Shown: positions 35,597-44,980 of the stretch, one piece after another
Numbering within the stretch: the stretch's first letter is position 1
Layout: the number at the start of each line of letters is the position of its first letter
Origin: Clostridium oryzae
GTDB taxonomy: Bacteria > Bacillota > Clostridia > Clostridiales > Clostridiaceae
Assembly (NCBI RefSeq): GCF_002029235.1
Contig: NZ_MZGV01000014.1
Span: 38,575 to 102,574, forward strand
Direction: 5' to 3'
Length of the DNA stretch: 64,000 nt
The notes under the pieces: generated by a model
What the model saw: the letters and a program-made list of their open reading frames with translations, nothing else
Database searches by the model: none
Told to the model about the DNA's origin: nothing
Made by a program: the position numbers and the translations under genes

Positions 35597-36976
35597 ATGA
35601 TTTCAAAAGATATACTTCGAGAAGTATTATCAAAGGCATTACGAAGCGGCGGGGATTTCGCTGAAATATTTGTTGAAGATACCATAAAAAATACTATAAA
35701 TATGATTAATGGTAAAATTGAAAATGCCGTTTCAGGCAGAGATTTTGGTGTTGGAATTAGAATATTCAAAGGCTTGAGATGCGTATATGCCTACACTAAC
35801 GATAAAAGCAGGGAAGGTTTGCTGGAAGCTGCTTATAGGGCGGCCAGCGCTTTAGGAGAAGGTAAGGAAGAAAAGGAAATTAATCTTATCGAAAGAATAA
35901 ACTCAAATATTCACCCAATAATATATATGCCTTCCTCAATAACAAATTCTAAAAAAGTAAATATAGTAAAGCAGGCTTATGGAGCTGCTAAGGATTACAA
36001 CAGTGAGATTGCTCAGGTAGAGATATTTTATTTTGATGAGGAGCAAAGGGTGCTTATTGCAAATAGTGAAGGCTTATTAACAGAGGACAGAAGAGTAAGA
36101 ACAAGGCTTGGGATAAACTCTGTTGCCAGCAGTGGAAATGAAAACCAGACAGGCTTTGAAGGACCAGGAAGAAGAATGGGTTTTGAAATGTTTGAAATTA
36201 TAGATCCTGTTTTTTATGCTAGGGAAGCAAGTAAAACTGCGGTGACTATGCTCCATGCAGATGCGTGCCCTGCTGGCAAAATGACTGTTGCAATTGATAA
36301 TGGCTTTGGGGGAGTAATATTCCACGAAGCTTGTGGACATGCTTTAGAAGCATCATCTGTAGCTAAAGAAAATTCTATTTTTGCAGGAAAATTAGGACAA
36401 AAGATAGCCTCAGAAAAGGTAACAGCAATCGATGATGGGACTATGCCAAATCTTTGGGGCTCACTTAATATTGATGACGAAGGAACACCTACAAGGAAAA
36501 AGATTCTTATTGAAAAGGGCATATTAAAAGGATATATGGTAGATAAACTTAATGGAAGAAGAATGAACATGGAATCCACAGGAAGTAGTAGAAGGCAGTC
36601 TTATAAATTCGCCCCTACTTCAAGAATGACCAATACTTTTATTGCAGCCGGTGAGGATTCTAATGAGGATATTATAGCTTCTATAGATAACGGACTCTAT
36701 GCTAAAAAGATGGGTGGGGGTTCTGTAAATCCAGTCACTGGAGAATTCAACTTCGCAGTAGCTGAAGGATATCTTGTAAAGAATGGAAAAATTGATAAGC
36801 CAGTTAGAGGCGCTACGTTAATAGGTAAAGGCGACGAGATTCTTATGAATATAGATATGGTAGGAAAAGATATGCAGCAAGGTCAAGGAATGTGCGGTTC
36901 CAGCAGTGGAAGCATTCCTACTAATGTTGGACAGCCTATGATAAGAGTTTCTGAAATAACTGTTGGCGGAAGGTAA
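35597..36976 (+). CDS. tldD: TldD family metalloprotease
   Basis: 459 aa. The zinc motif is HEACGH (243-248) and the C-terminal GMCGSSSGSIPTNVGQP motif is present. TldD forms a heterodimer with TldE and degrades unfolded or modified peptides in the cytoplasm; E. coli TldD/E matures microcin B17. AAAGGGGAT upstream. The partner starts 16 bases downstream. No peptide-modification genes are in the window, so a general peptidase role is likely. Confidence 0.95.
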   Translation: MISKDILREVLSKALRSGGDFAEIFVEDTIKNTINMINGKIENAVSGRDFGVGIRIFKGLRCVYAYTNDKSREGLLEAAYRAASALGEGKEEKEINLIERINSNIHPIIYMPSSITNSKKVNIVKQAYGAAKDYNSEIAQVEIFYFDEEQRVLIANSEGLLTEDRRVRTRLGINSVASSGNENQTGFEGPGRRMGFEMFEIIDPVFYAREASKTAVTMLHADACPAGKMTVAIDNGFGGVIFHEACGHALEASSVAKENSIFAGKLGQKIASEKVTAIDDGTMPNLWGSLNIDDEGTPTRKKILIEKGILKGYMVDKLNGRRMNMESTGSSRRQSYKFAPTSRMTNTFIAAGEDSNEDIIASIDNGLYAKKMGGGSVNPVTGEFNFAVAEGYLVKNGKIDKPVRGATLIGKGDEILMNIDMVGKDMQQGQGMCGSSSGSIPTNVGQPMIRVSEITVGGR

Positions 36977-36992
36977 GAAAGGGGGTTTTAAG

Positions 36993-38345
36993 ATGACATT
37001 AGATGGATTTAAAGAAATGGTATTTAAATTGGCAGCGGAAAATGGCTTTAGTGAATATGAAATATATTATTCAAATGGAACTTCTCTTGGTGTACAAGTA
37101 TTTGAAGGAGAAATTGATAAGTACACTGTAAGCGGAAGTCAGGGACTAAGTTTTAGAGGATTATATAACGGCAAAATGGGCTATGCGTATACTGAGATAT
37201 TGGACGAGTCGGCTGCTTATTTTGTTGTAAATTCGGCAAAGGAAAATGCTCTTATTATCGAAAAAGAGGATGAAGAAATAATATATGCAGGAGATGAAAA
37301 ATACACTCAGTTTGAAGGCTTTGGAGAGAAACTTTCTAAAACTGCGGTGAGTGAAAAGATAAAGCTTGCTTATGACTTGGAAGCTGAAGCTAAGAACCAG
37401 GATGAGAGCGTTATAAGAGTAGAAAGCGAAATCGAGGAAGGAGAGGACCTTACTCAGATAATAAATTCTAAGGGACTTAATTTATCTTTTAAATCAAATG
37501 TTATATTTGGTGTTGTTGAGGCAGTTGTTAAAGATGGTGAAAGAATGAATTCAGACTATGCTTTCAAAGCAGTTAGAGATCTTGAGAAAATAGATTCTAA
37601 GTTGCTTGCAAAAGAAGCAGTTGACAAGGCATTAGCATACAAGGGAGCTAAAACAGTAAAATCAGGCAAGTATAGAGTCGCTCTGAAAAATGATATAGCA
37701 GCAAAGCTTCTTCAAACCTTTTCGGGTATATTTAGTGCGGATAATGCGCAAAAAGGAATGTCTCTATTAAAGGACAGACTAGGAGAAACAATTGGAAGCA
37801 AGGCAGTAACAATTATGGATGATCCGCTTCTTAGGGAAGGATTAAATTCCAGACCCTTTGATGCTGAAGGAGTTGCAACTTACACTAAGGAAATCGTTAA
37901 AAAAGGAGAGCTTAAGACCTTGCTTCATAATTTAACCACTGCAGCTAAAGAAGGAGTGAAAAGCACAGGAAATGCCTCAAAAGTGACTTATTCTTCACCA
38001 GTTGAGGTTGCACCTTCGAATTTTTACTTTAAACCAGGGAATAACAGTTATGAAGAAATGCTTAAGGCTCTAGGGAATGGAATCCTTATTACAGAGCTCC
38101 AGGGACTTCATTCAGGTGCAAATCCTGTATCCGGAGATTTTTCATTGGCTGCTAAAGGTTTATTAATAAAGGATGGAAGCGTGGAAAGACCTGTAGAGCA
38201 AATTACAGTTTCGGGAAACTTTTATGAACTTTTGAGAAATATTGAGGAAGTAGGTTCAGATATAAGATTCGGCATTCCTTCAGGAAAAGGATATTTTGGT
38301 AGTCCGACCTTAATAGTTAAGGAACTTTCTATAGCTGGAGAGTAG
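36993..38345 (+). CDS. tldE: TldE/PmbA family protein
   Basis: 450 aa from the ATG at 36993 (AAAGGGGG upstream); the frame extends to 36963 without a site and would overlap tldD. Homologous to TldD but without HExxH, as expected for the TldE/PmbA subunit. It ends with the family pattern FGIPSGKGYFGSPTL and an SIAGE tail. It shapes the substrate tunnel of the TldD/E protease. Followed 6 bases later by a MazG-like fragment. Confidence 0.93.
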   Translation: MTLDGFKEMVFKLAAENGFSEYEIYYSNGTSLGVQVFEGEIDKYTVSGSQGLSFRGLYNGKMGYAYTEILDESAAYFVVNSAKENALIIEKEDEEIIYAGDEKYTQFEGFGEKLSKTAVSEKIKLAYDLEAEAKNQDESVIRVESEIEEGEDLTQIINSKGLNLSFKSNVIFGVVEAVVKDGERMNSDYAFKAVRDLEKIDSKLLAKEAVDKALAYKGAKTVKSGKYRVALKNDIAAKLLQTFSGIFSADNAQKGMSLLKDRLGETIGSKAVTIMDDPLLREGLNSRPFDAEGVATYTKEIVKKGELKTLLHNLTTAAKEGVKSTGNASKVTYSSPVEVAPSNFYFKPGNNSYEEMLKALGNGILITELQGLHSGANPVSGDFSLAAKGLLIKDGSVERPVEQITVSGNFYELLRNIEEVGSDIRFGIPSGKGYFGSPTLIVKELSIAGE

Positions 38346-38351
38346 GAATGA

Positions 38352-38573
38352 GTGTTGACGAAGTACCATTTCAGTATGGCTTCACTATTATTAATCACCA
38401 GGAAATGCAATATTGAAATAGTATCTAAGGAAGAAAAATACAAGCTGTTAGAGAAAAAGCTTCAAGAGGAAGTTGGAGAATTCCTAGAAGATAAAAATCT
38501 AGAGGAATTAGCCGATGTATTAGAGATTGCAGTTGGACTTGCTAATGCTTTAGGATACATGTTGGGGTGTTAA
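38352..38573 (+). pseudogene. MazG-like pyrophosphohydrolase, N-terminal/middle fragment
   Basis: 73 codons from a GTG. The core NIEIVSKEEKYKLLEKKLQE then EVGEFLEDKNLEELADVLEI is a good match to small MazG-fold proteins with the EExxE metal site. The first ~20 residues (LTKYHFSMASLLLITRK) replace the normal start with its NKLVRDKIP motif, and the end is cut at ALGYMLGC. The fragment at 33914 carries the missing end. Probably inactive. Confidence 0.7.
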
Positions 38574-38574
38574 A

Positions 38575-38949
38575 ATGAAAAAAATAAACTCAAATGATCT
38601 TGGTGGGAAAGTAGTTGGGGTTATTGTTATGTTTTGCTTTATAGTTCCAGTGCTCTGCTATTTGCTAAGAAAATTATTTGGTTTTATACCAGCTAGAATA
38701 CTGATAATTATAAGTTTGGTAATAGGTGGATGTATTTCTTTTTTCTCCATCATAATATTAATTATCGAATTTAGACAGGATAGAAAATTAGATATGTTCT
38801 ACAAAAATCATAGAAATTCTAAAATGCAATTAGAGGACGGTATTTTAGAATGTCAAAATTGCGGCAATAGGAAGATTAAAGAAAATGATAGCTTTTGTGC
38901 TTCTTGTGGAGTTGTTTTTACTGATTATATTGATAAAGCTCCTTATTAG
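38575..38949 (+). CDS. Two-TM protein with C-terminal zinc ribbon
   Basis: 124 aa. Two hydrophobic segments (about 11-32 and 41-65) precede a cytoplasmic tail ending in a zinc ribbon: CQNCG, 14 residues, CASCG. Function unknown; such small zinc-ribbon membrane proteins are common in clostridia. GGGGTG lies before the ATG inside the end of the MazG fragment. A terminator follows at 39165. Confidence 0.7.
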   Translation: MKKINSNDLGGKVVGVIVMFCFIVPVLCYLLRKLFGFIPARILIIISLVIGGCISFFSIIILIIEFRQDRKLDMFYKNHRNSKMQLEDGILECQNCGNRKIKENDSFCASCGVVFTDYIDKAPY

Positions 38950-39164
38950 AATTAAGCAGCTGCAGCTTTAAGCAAACTCACAAAACATAAGCAAGTATGT
39001 TCGATAAACAGTAGATAAGAATAGAGGGGAAAATTCCTTCTATTTTTTGTTAAAAAATATGATGGAGTGATTTGAAAAGTATTTTAATCCTATATGAAAG
39101 CATCCTAGATAATCAGAAAGTGAACGGAGTTAAAAGTGTTTATAATATCTGTGATAGATAGAGA

Positions 39165-39198
39165 AGTCAGGCTGAACAATTTCAACCTGACTTTTTTT
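39165..39198 (+). terminator. Intrinsic terminator
   Basis: AGTCAGG and CCTGACT form the stem, with extra TGA/TCA pairs around the loop, followed by seven Ts. It ends the 38575 gene and lies just beyond the 3' end of the minus-strand LRR gene. Confidence 0.8.
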
Positions 39199-39211
39199 AA
39201 ATAGAAATCTG

Positions 39212-41446
39212 TTAAATTGTATTAATAATAATTTTATTTCCAGAATCTTTTGAGTAATACAAAGCAAGCTGATAAGCAGTAGAATCCTTTTTGCAGTTAA
39301 TAGTCATATACTGTTCTTCATCAGAACCAAAAGAGCTTGTATCAATTTTTGATACGCTAGCTGGGATTGTTATGTCAGTTAGCATGTAACAATTAACAAA
39401 GGCTCCTGCTTCAATTTCCTTTACTCCATCTTGGATTGTAACCTTTTTAATATTTGTACCTGAGAAAGCACCATCTTTAATAACTTTTATAGAAGAAGGG
39501 ATTATTACTTCTTTTACACCTTTTGCATCTGAAAATGCTTCAGCAGCTATTCTTTTTATGCTAGATGGTAATGTTATTTTGGAAGAATTCCCCTTGTAGC
39601 TAAGTAAGGTTCCGTTGCTCGCGATTACGTAGTCCTTTTTATAGTTTTTAAGCCATGCTGTTCCTTTGAAAATACCGTCCTTATAATCTACATCGGAGTT
39701 TGGCAGCTTCACAGATTTTAACTTTGTACAATCCATAAAAGCTGCACCTTCAAGCTTTCTTAAGGAGTTAGGTAAGGTTATAGATACAAGCTTTGGACAT
39801 TTGTAAAAGGCCATAGCACCTATGGTATTTACTCCATTTTTTATAGATACGCTTTTTAGATTACTGCAGTTCATAAAAGCTTCCTCACCAATGTTTTTAA
39901 CGCTTCCGGGAATAGTTACTTTAGTAATTTTTTTGTTTTCTGAAAAAGCATAGCGGCTTATAGCTGAAACAGTTGAAGGTATATTCACACATGCTTTAGT
40001 TCCTTTATATTTAAGAAGTTTTCCGCTTAGAATGACAAAATCTCCTTTGTAATTCTTTAGCCAACTAGTTCCATCAAAACAGTATTTATCTACTGTGGTT
40101 AGTCCTTTTCCACCTGTGATTCTATTAAGGCTGCTGCAGTTTTTAAATGCATCTGAATTGACAGTCTTGACTGCATTTGGAATGTTTAATGATTTAATGC
40201 TTTTACAATTGCCAAAAGCATTAAATTCGATACTTTTTAGTGAAGAAGGAAGTATAATGGAAGCAAGCTTTTCACATCCACTAAAAGCTTTTTCACCAAT
40301 AGATGTTACTGAAGCTGGTATTTCAACATTATTTAAATTGCAGCAACCATAAAAAAGGCTGCCATAGATTATAGTTAATTTATTGGGAAGCTTAATGCTC
40401 TTAAGCTTTTTACAGTTTATAAATACTGCACCACCCAGTTCTTTGCAATTTGAATTATTCTCAAAGCTGACTTTAGAAAGAGAGGTGCAGTTTGAAAAAC
40501 TGCTATTTCCAATAGTCTCTATTGAAGCTGGAAATACAACTGTTTGCAGATTGGTGCAGCCGCTGAAGGCAGATTCATCTATCTTCTTTAAGCTTTGTGG
40601 TAAATTGATTTTCTGCAGGGTTTTATTGTTATAGAAAGTTGATTTGGTTATTATTTTTACATTAGCTGGCAGAGTTACATCCTTTGAAGTGCCGTTATAT
40701 TTCATTAGAATACCGTTGCCTGCAATAAGAAACTCATCTGTATTCTTGCTTAACCATTGTGTATTTTTAAAGGCATTTTCTCCGATAGAAGTCACTGAAG
40801 TTGGAATAGTAACTGATTTTAGATTGCTGCAGCCGTAAAAAGCATTTGTACCAATTTCAGTGACACCGTCTGGTAGTGTGACTTTTGTGAGCTTCGTATT
40901 ATCCTTAAAGGCGTCTTCATATATAGTTTTAACATTATTAGGGAGAGTAACTTCTGAACTTGTTCCTTTGTATTGGAGAAGAATGCCATCTCCGACAACA
41001 AAGAAATCATTGGTAAAATTATCAAACCACTTTGTATTATCAAAAGCTTGAATTCCGACTTTGGTTACTGACTTTGGAATGGAAATTGAATTAAGCTCTT
41101 TGCAGTTGTAAAAAGCATCATCATCAATAGTTTGAACTCCATCTTCTATAGTCACTTTTTCTACGTTTGAATCTGCGAATGCATCAAATCCAATTTCTTT
41201 TACTGTTTTTGGAACAGTAACACTTTGTATGGAAGAATCATAAGAAAATGCGTCTGCACCTATCTTTTTAACTCCATCTGGAATTACTATATTCTTTTCA
41301 CTTCCTACGTATTTGACTAATATACCATTTTCAACTATAAAGCTGTCATGTCCATTTAGCGAAACAGCGTTTACTGAGGTTGGAAAAATAAGCATTCCTG
41401 CTAATAAAGTTATGCCTACTTTTCTGAGTAGTTTTTTGTTTCTCAT
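39212..41446 (-). CDS. Secreted BspA-like leucine-rich repeat protein
   Basis: 744 aa. Signal peptide: basic MRNKKLLRK, hydrophobic core, cleavage near SVNA-VS (about 27). The rest is LRR_5/BspA repeats of about 23 residues (pattern IxxxAFxxCxxLxxVxIPxS). A larger module starting W(L/F)xxxxxDFxxxGxGxLxxYKG occurs four times, plus a divergent first copy. No cell-wall anchor or choline-binding repeats are seen, so it is probably released or loosely held. Likely adhesion or matrix binding (family knowledge). AAGGAG upstream. Confidence 0.9.
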   Translation of the reverse strand: MRNKKLLRKVGITLLAGMLIFPTSVNAVSLNGHDSFIVENGILVKYVGSEKNIVIPDGVKKIGADAFSYDSSIQSVTVPKTVKEIGFDAFADSNVEKVTIEDGVQTIDDDAFYNCKELNSISIPKSVTKVGIQAFDNTKWFDNFTNDFFVVGDGILLQYKGTSSEVTLPNNVKTIYEDAFKDNTKLTKVTLPDGVTEIGTNAFYGCSNLKSVTIPTSVTSIGENAFKNTQWLSKNTDEFLIAGNGILMKYNGTSKDVTLPANVKIITKSTFYNNKTLQKINLPQSLKKIDESAFSGCTNLQTVVFPASIETIGNSSFSNCTSLSKVSFENNSNCKELGGAVFINCKKLKSIKLPNKLTIIYGSLFYGCCNLNNVEIPASVTSIGEKAFSGCEKLASIILPSSLKSIEFNAFGNCKSIKSLNIPNAVKTVNSDAFKNCSSLNRITGGKGLTTVDKYCFDGTSWLKNYKGDFVILSGKLLKYKGTKACVNIPSTVSAISRYAFSENKKITKVTIPGSVKNIGEEAFMNCSNLKSVSIKNGVNTIGAMAFYKCPKLVSITLPNSLRKLEGAAFMDCTKLKSVKLPNSDVDYKDGIFKGTAWLKNYKKDYVIASNGTLLSYKGNSSKITLPSSIKRIAAEAFSDAKGVKEVIIPSSIKVIKDGAFSGTNIKKVTIQDGVKEIEAGAFVNCYMLTDITIPASVSKIDTSSFGSDEEQYMTINCKKDSTAYQLALYYSKDSGNKIIINTI

Positions 41447-41888
41447 TTGATTGTCTCCTTTACTGATATTGCTTGTAAATATATAATATCACATTTTAAT
41501 ACGTTAATAATCTTAAAAAGTTCTTAACGGAAAATCTCCCAGGTGTAAATTATACGAAATTATTGTATCATACAGATTTGGAATGAATATCTGCAAGTTG
41601 TCTCAAAATTGTAAAATCATAATAGCCGCCACTTTGAAATGCGGCGAAAAAAATTGATGAAAAATCTAAGACAGAACTTAGAAGCTAATAGCAGTCATAA
41701 GGCTTATAAATAGTAGATAATGTCTTATGACTGTTTTCTTGTTTGTATGATTAAGAAATTTTGGTACAATTAGTATAGGAATTATAAATCACCACAGAAA
41801 TTTATGATTGGTGTACTGTAATAATACAAATGGTTTTAAATTTTTCTAACAAACATAAGAATGGAATGAAAAGGAAGCGAATGCTATT
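41447..41888. other. Intergenic region between LRR protein and MATE gene
   Basis: Two hairpins on the plus strand: GCCGC/GCGGC (41625-41645) followed by an A-run, and CAGTCATAAG/CTTATGACTG (41692-41733) followed by TTTT. The second looks like a terminator although no intact gene lies upstream of it. Promoters of both flanking genes must lie here. No riboswitch recognised. Confidence 0.4.
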
Positions 41889-43256
41889 ATGACTTCACGA
41901 AATCGTAACATGGATATGAGCAGCGGTCCACTGTTCAAGAAAATACTGATCTTCGCTTTGCCTATCATGGCAATGAATATTTTGCAGCTGATGTTCAATA
42001 CTGCTGATATGGTAGTAGTAGGACATTTTTCGGGCAGCAAGGCGCTGGCTGCAGTAGGTTCTACAGGCGCTCTTATTAACCTGATCGTCAATCTGTTTAT
42101 GGGTTTATCGGTAGGTACCACCGTTATCGTGGCACAAGATTACGGTGCTGGCAAGCTAGCTGATGTAAGCAAATCCGTTCATACTTCCATTGCCATTAGC
42201 ATCATCGGCGGGTTGATTGTTATGATAATGGGCATAGTTCTCTGTAAACCCTTGCTGAACATGATGGGTACTCCTGAGGATATTATCGGATTGTCGGTAC
42301 TGTACATGAAAATATATTTTATAAGCACTCCTGCAACCATGGTGTACAATTTTGCTGCAGGTATATTACGTGCTGCAGGTGACAGTAGACGCCCCATGTA
42401 TTATCTTTTGGTTACAGGAACTTTGCATGTGATATTCAACTTACTCTTTGTAATAGTGTTTCACATGAGCGTAGCTGGTGTAGCATGCGCTACGGTTATT
42501 TCAGAGTATCTTTCTGTACTTCTTATTATGCTCTGCTTGTACAGGTGTGATGGAGCTATACGCTTCGTTCCACGGAAGCTGCATATAGATGTTAATAAGC
42601 TAAAGGTTATTGTAAGAATTGGGCTGCCTGCTGGAATGCAGGGATTGATGTTTTCTATTTCAAATGTTTTGATTCAGTCTGCTATCAATTCCTTCGGCTC
42701 TACTATGGTAGCGGCTAGTTCTGCTGCGTCCAATGTGGAAAATTATGTTGGCACTACAATGAATGCATATTATAACTCGGCTATCGCTTTTACCGGGCAG
42801 AATATGGGTGCGAGGAAGTATGATAGAATTGACACTATTGCAAAGGTATGTACTGTATTGATCTTTGCTACTTGGATTCTCTTGGGCGGTGCAATACTGC
42901 TTTTTGGAGGACAGATGATTGGTATTTATACCTCTGATAGGTCAGTAATTGAACTAGGAAAGCTTCGAATGAATATCATGATGGCTGCATACTTCACTTG
43001 CGGCGTCATGAACGTATATCCGGGTATTACGCGTGGGATGGGCTATTCAATAATGCCTATGATTTCTACACTGGTAGGTGCCTGCATTATGAGGATAGTT
43101 TGGCTAGATACGGTTTTTGCTTGGCATCCTACAGAGATTATGCTTTTTACCTGCTATCCAGTCACTTGGGCATTAGCGGGAATTGGACAAGTAGGTATCT
43201 TCTTTTACGCAAGGCGCCAGATTCGGAGGCATCCAGCGCTGAATTTAAGACAGTAG
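41889..43256 (+). CDS. MATE family efflux transporter
   Basis: 455 aa, about 12 transmembrane segments in two halves. The MATE opening is clear: MSSGPLFKKILIFALPIMAM is very close to the visible start, followed by FNTADMVVVGHFSG and ALAAVG. A cation-coupled multidrug or metabolite exporter; the substrate cannot be told. Base composition is a little more GC-rich than the neighbours (for example around 42020-42480), which may mean later acquisition. The Shine-Dalgarno GGAAGCGA is weak. Confidence 0.92.
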   Translation: MTSRNRNMDMSSGPLFKKILIFALPIMAMNILQLMFNTADMVVVGHFSGSKALAAVGSTGALINLIVNLFMGLSVGTTVIVAQDYGAGKLADVSKSVHTSIAISIIGGLIVMIMGIVLCKPLLNMMGTPEDIIGLSVLYMKIYFISTPATMVYNFAAGILRAAGDSRRPMYYLLVTGTLHVIFNLLFVIVFHMSVAGVACATVISEYLSVLLIMLCLYRCDGAIRFVPRKLHIDVNKLKVIVRIGLPAGMQGLMFSISNVLIQSAINSFGSTMVAASSAASNVENYVGTTMNAYYNSAIAFTGQNMGARKYDRIDTIAKVCTVLIFATWILLGGAILLFGGQMIGIYTSDRSVIELGKLRMNIMMAAYFTCGVMNVYPGITRGMGYSIMPMISTLVGACIMRIVWLDTVFAWHPTEIMLFTCYPVTWALAGIGQVGIFFYARRQIRRHPALNLRQ

Positions 43257-43346
43257 GAGTGTAAATTTTAAATATTAAATTGACCTTCTATTGCAAAAGT
43301 TGATTTAAAGTTCAAATATTAAAAAGAGAAAAGATGGTGAGTATGA

Positions 43347-43466
43347 ATGTTTAAAATAGAAAAAATGGATCAAAAGACTGCCCTTGAAATTGCAGATGAA
43401 TGGAAATATCCTGGTATCTACTCCTTCTATGATATGACAGAAGATATTATAATTATGAGCTGGTAA
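43347..43466 (+). pseudogene. GNAT acetyltransferase, N-terminal fragment
   Basis: 39 codons: MFKIEKMDQKTALEIADEWK then YPGIYSFYDMTED. This is the usual start of a small GNAT acetyltransferase, cut before the acetyl-CoA-binding domain. GATGGTGAG lies upstream. A deletion has removed the rest. Confidence 0.65.
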
Positions 43467-43540
43467 ATACAAATTACCAGCACTATTGGTATACAGATAA
43501 TGAAATTTTATTATATATTCTTACTGCGTAAATTGTTCTT

Positions 43541-44005
43541 TTATTTACTGCTGGATAAAACCTGCAGAACTTCGTTGATATCTGGCAGCTGTTCCCCTGG
43601 ATAAACTTTAATCCATTGTACCGTACCATTTTCATCGATAATGATATTTGCCCGCTTTGATACCCCTTCAGTTTCATCGAATATTCCATAATCACGGGCT
43701 ATTTTGCCGTGAGGCCAAAAATCAGCTGGGAGGCTAACATTTTTAATCTGCAGTGCTGTTGCCCATGCCTCTTTACAAGGTTGAGAATCTACACTAAATC
43801 CGAGGGGAACGGTGTTGAGATTTTGAAAGTTCTCTAAATTTGTTTCTAATGCTCTCATTTGATCAGTACATACCGGAGTCCACGCTAATGGATGCCAGGA
43901 AAGAAGTACTTTTTTTCCTCTATAAGCAGATAAGCTTACATTTTGGTTTTTATTATCTTTTGCAGTAAAGTCTGGGGCATCAGCACCTATTTGAATTGGA
44001 TTCAT
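43541..44005 (-). CDS. Peroxiredoxin (AhpC/TSA family)
   Basis: 154 aa thioredoxin-fold enzyme. The peroxidatic motif P-x3-T-x2-C is present in PLAWTPVCTDQM (Cys about residue 46); a later Cys in SQPCKEAW may be resolving. It reduces peroxides, useful for an anaerobe under oxygen stress. GAAAGG precedes the ATG. Divergent from the TetR gene at 44272, with 266 bases between. Confidence 0.92.
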   Translation of the reverse strand: MNPIQIGADAPDFTAKDNKNQNVSLSAYRGKKVLLSWHPLAWTPVCTDQMRALETNLENFQNLNTVPLGFSVDSQPCKEAWATALQIKNVSLPADFWPHGKIARDYGIFDETEGVSKRANIIIDENGTVQWIKVYPGEQLPDINEVLQVLSSSK

Positions 44006-44271
44006 TGTAATCTTCCTTTCATTTTTAGTTATTTACCATTCATTCATATAGGATTCCCTAAACAAAAATTTTTACAAAAGAGTAGAATTCCAAAAGTAAA
44101 TAAATATTCTATTTTGAAAGTGTCTAAGATGAAAATAAATTTAAAAATGATATAATATAACTATTGGAAACAATTTCCTATAGGTGAAATAATACTTGTC
44201 CATCATTTTTATGTTTTAAGCAGCACTGATACTTTCTAGAGAGTATATGTGTTTGAATTGGAGGGGAGTTT

Positions 44272-44853
44272 ATGGCACAAACGACTAAAAAAGCACTTGC
44301 ATCATCGTTTAAAAAGTTAATTATGCAGAAATCATTTGATAAAATTACAGTTATTGATATCGTAGAGGATTGCGAAGTAACCAGACAGACGTTTTATTAC
44401 CATTTTAAAGATATATTCGATCTCGTTGAATGGATTTATACTAGTGAAGCCAGTAAGGCTCTTGACGGTAAAAAAACTTATGAAACCTGGCAGCAAGGTA
44501 TTTTGCAGATTTTTGAATATGTACTTAAAAATAAGGCTTTTGTAGTTAGCACTTATCATTCAATTAGCAGAGAGCATTTGGAGCGCTTTCTTTACAATGA
44601 GACATATAATCTTTTAATTGATGTTATAGAAGAAAAGGCACAACATATGACTGTTAGGGATGATGATAAGGCTTTCATAGCCAATTTTTATAAATGCGCA
44701 TTTGTAGGACTTATGTTTGAATGGATTCGGACAGGCATGAAAGAAAAGCCAGCCCTTATTGTAGAACGATTAAATATTATTATTCATGGTGATATTACAA
44801 AGGCACTTGAAAACTTTAGAGTCGATCATGGTGTTTACACAAACCAATGCTGA
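44272..44853 (+). CDS. TetR/AcrR family regulator
   Basis: 193 aa. The N-terminal HTH reads KITVIDIVEDCEVTRQTFYY then HFKD, the typical TetR recognition segment. The C-terminal domain resembles the DhaS-type TetR_C group. GGAGGGG upstream. It lies 127 bases before oleate hydratase in the same direction, with a strong hairpin between. TetR proteins often govern oleate hydratase genes in response to fatty acids, so that gene is the likely target (inference). Confidence 0.9.
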   Translation: MAQTTKKALASSFKKLIMQKSFDKITVIDIVEDCEVTRQTFYYHFKDIFDLVEWIYTSEASKALDGKKTYETWQQGILQIFEYVLKNKAFVVSTYHSISREHLERFLYNETYNLLIDVIEEKAQHMTVRDDDKAFIANFYKCAFVGLMFEWIRTGMKEKPALIVERLNIIIHGDITKALENFRVDHGVYTNQC

Positions 44854-44869
44854 TGTGCAAAATTTTTAC

Positions 44870-44912
44870 AATATAAGCCATGTGTTGAAACCTTCAACAC
44901 ATGGCTTATATT
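44870..44912. terminator. 20-bp-arm perfect hairpin after the TetR gene
   Basis: AATATAAGCCATGTGTTGAA and its exact reverse complement are separated by ACC. It lies 17 bases after the TetR stop. The 3' side is not a strict T-run, but the stem is long enough to stop transcription or act as an operator for the next gene. Confidence 0.65.
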
Positions 44913-44980
44913 GTCTATTGAGTACGTTTCAAGTATTTTATAGTATATAAGTATAAATTAAGGTATCGGGGGTAGATACA

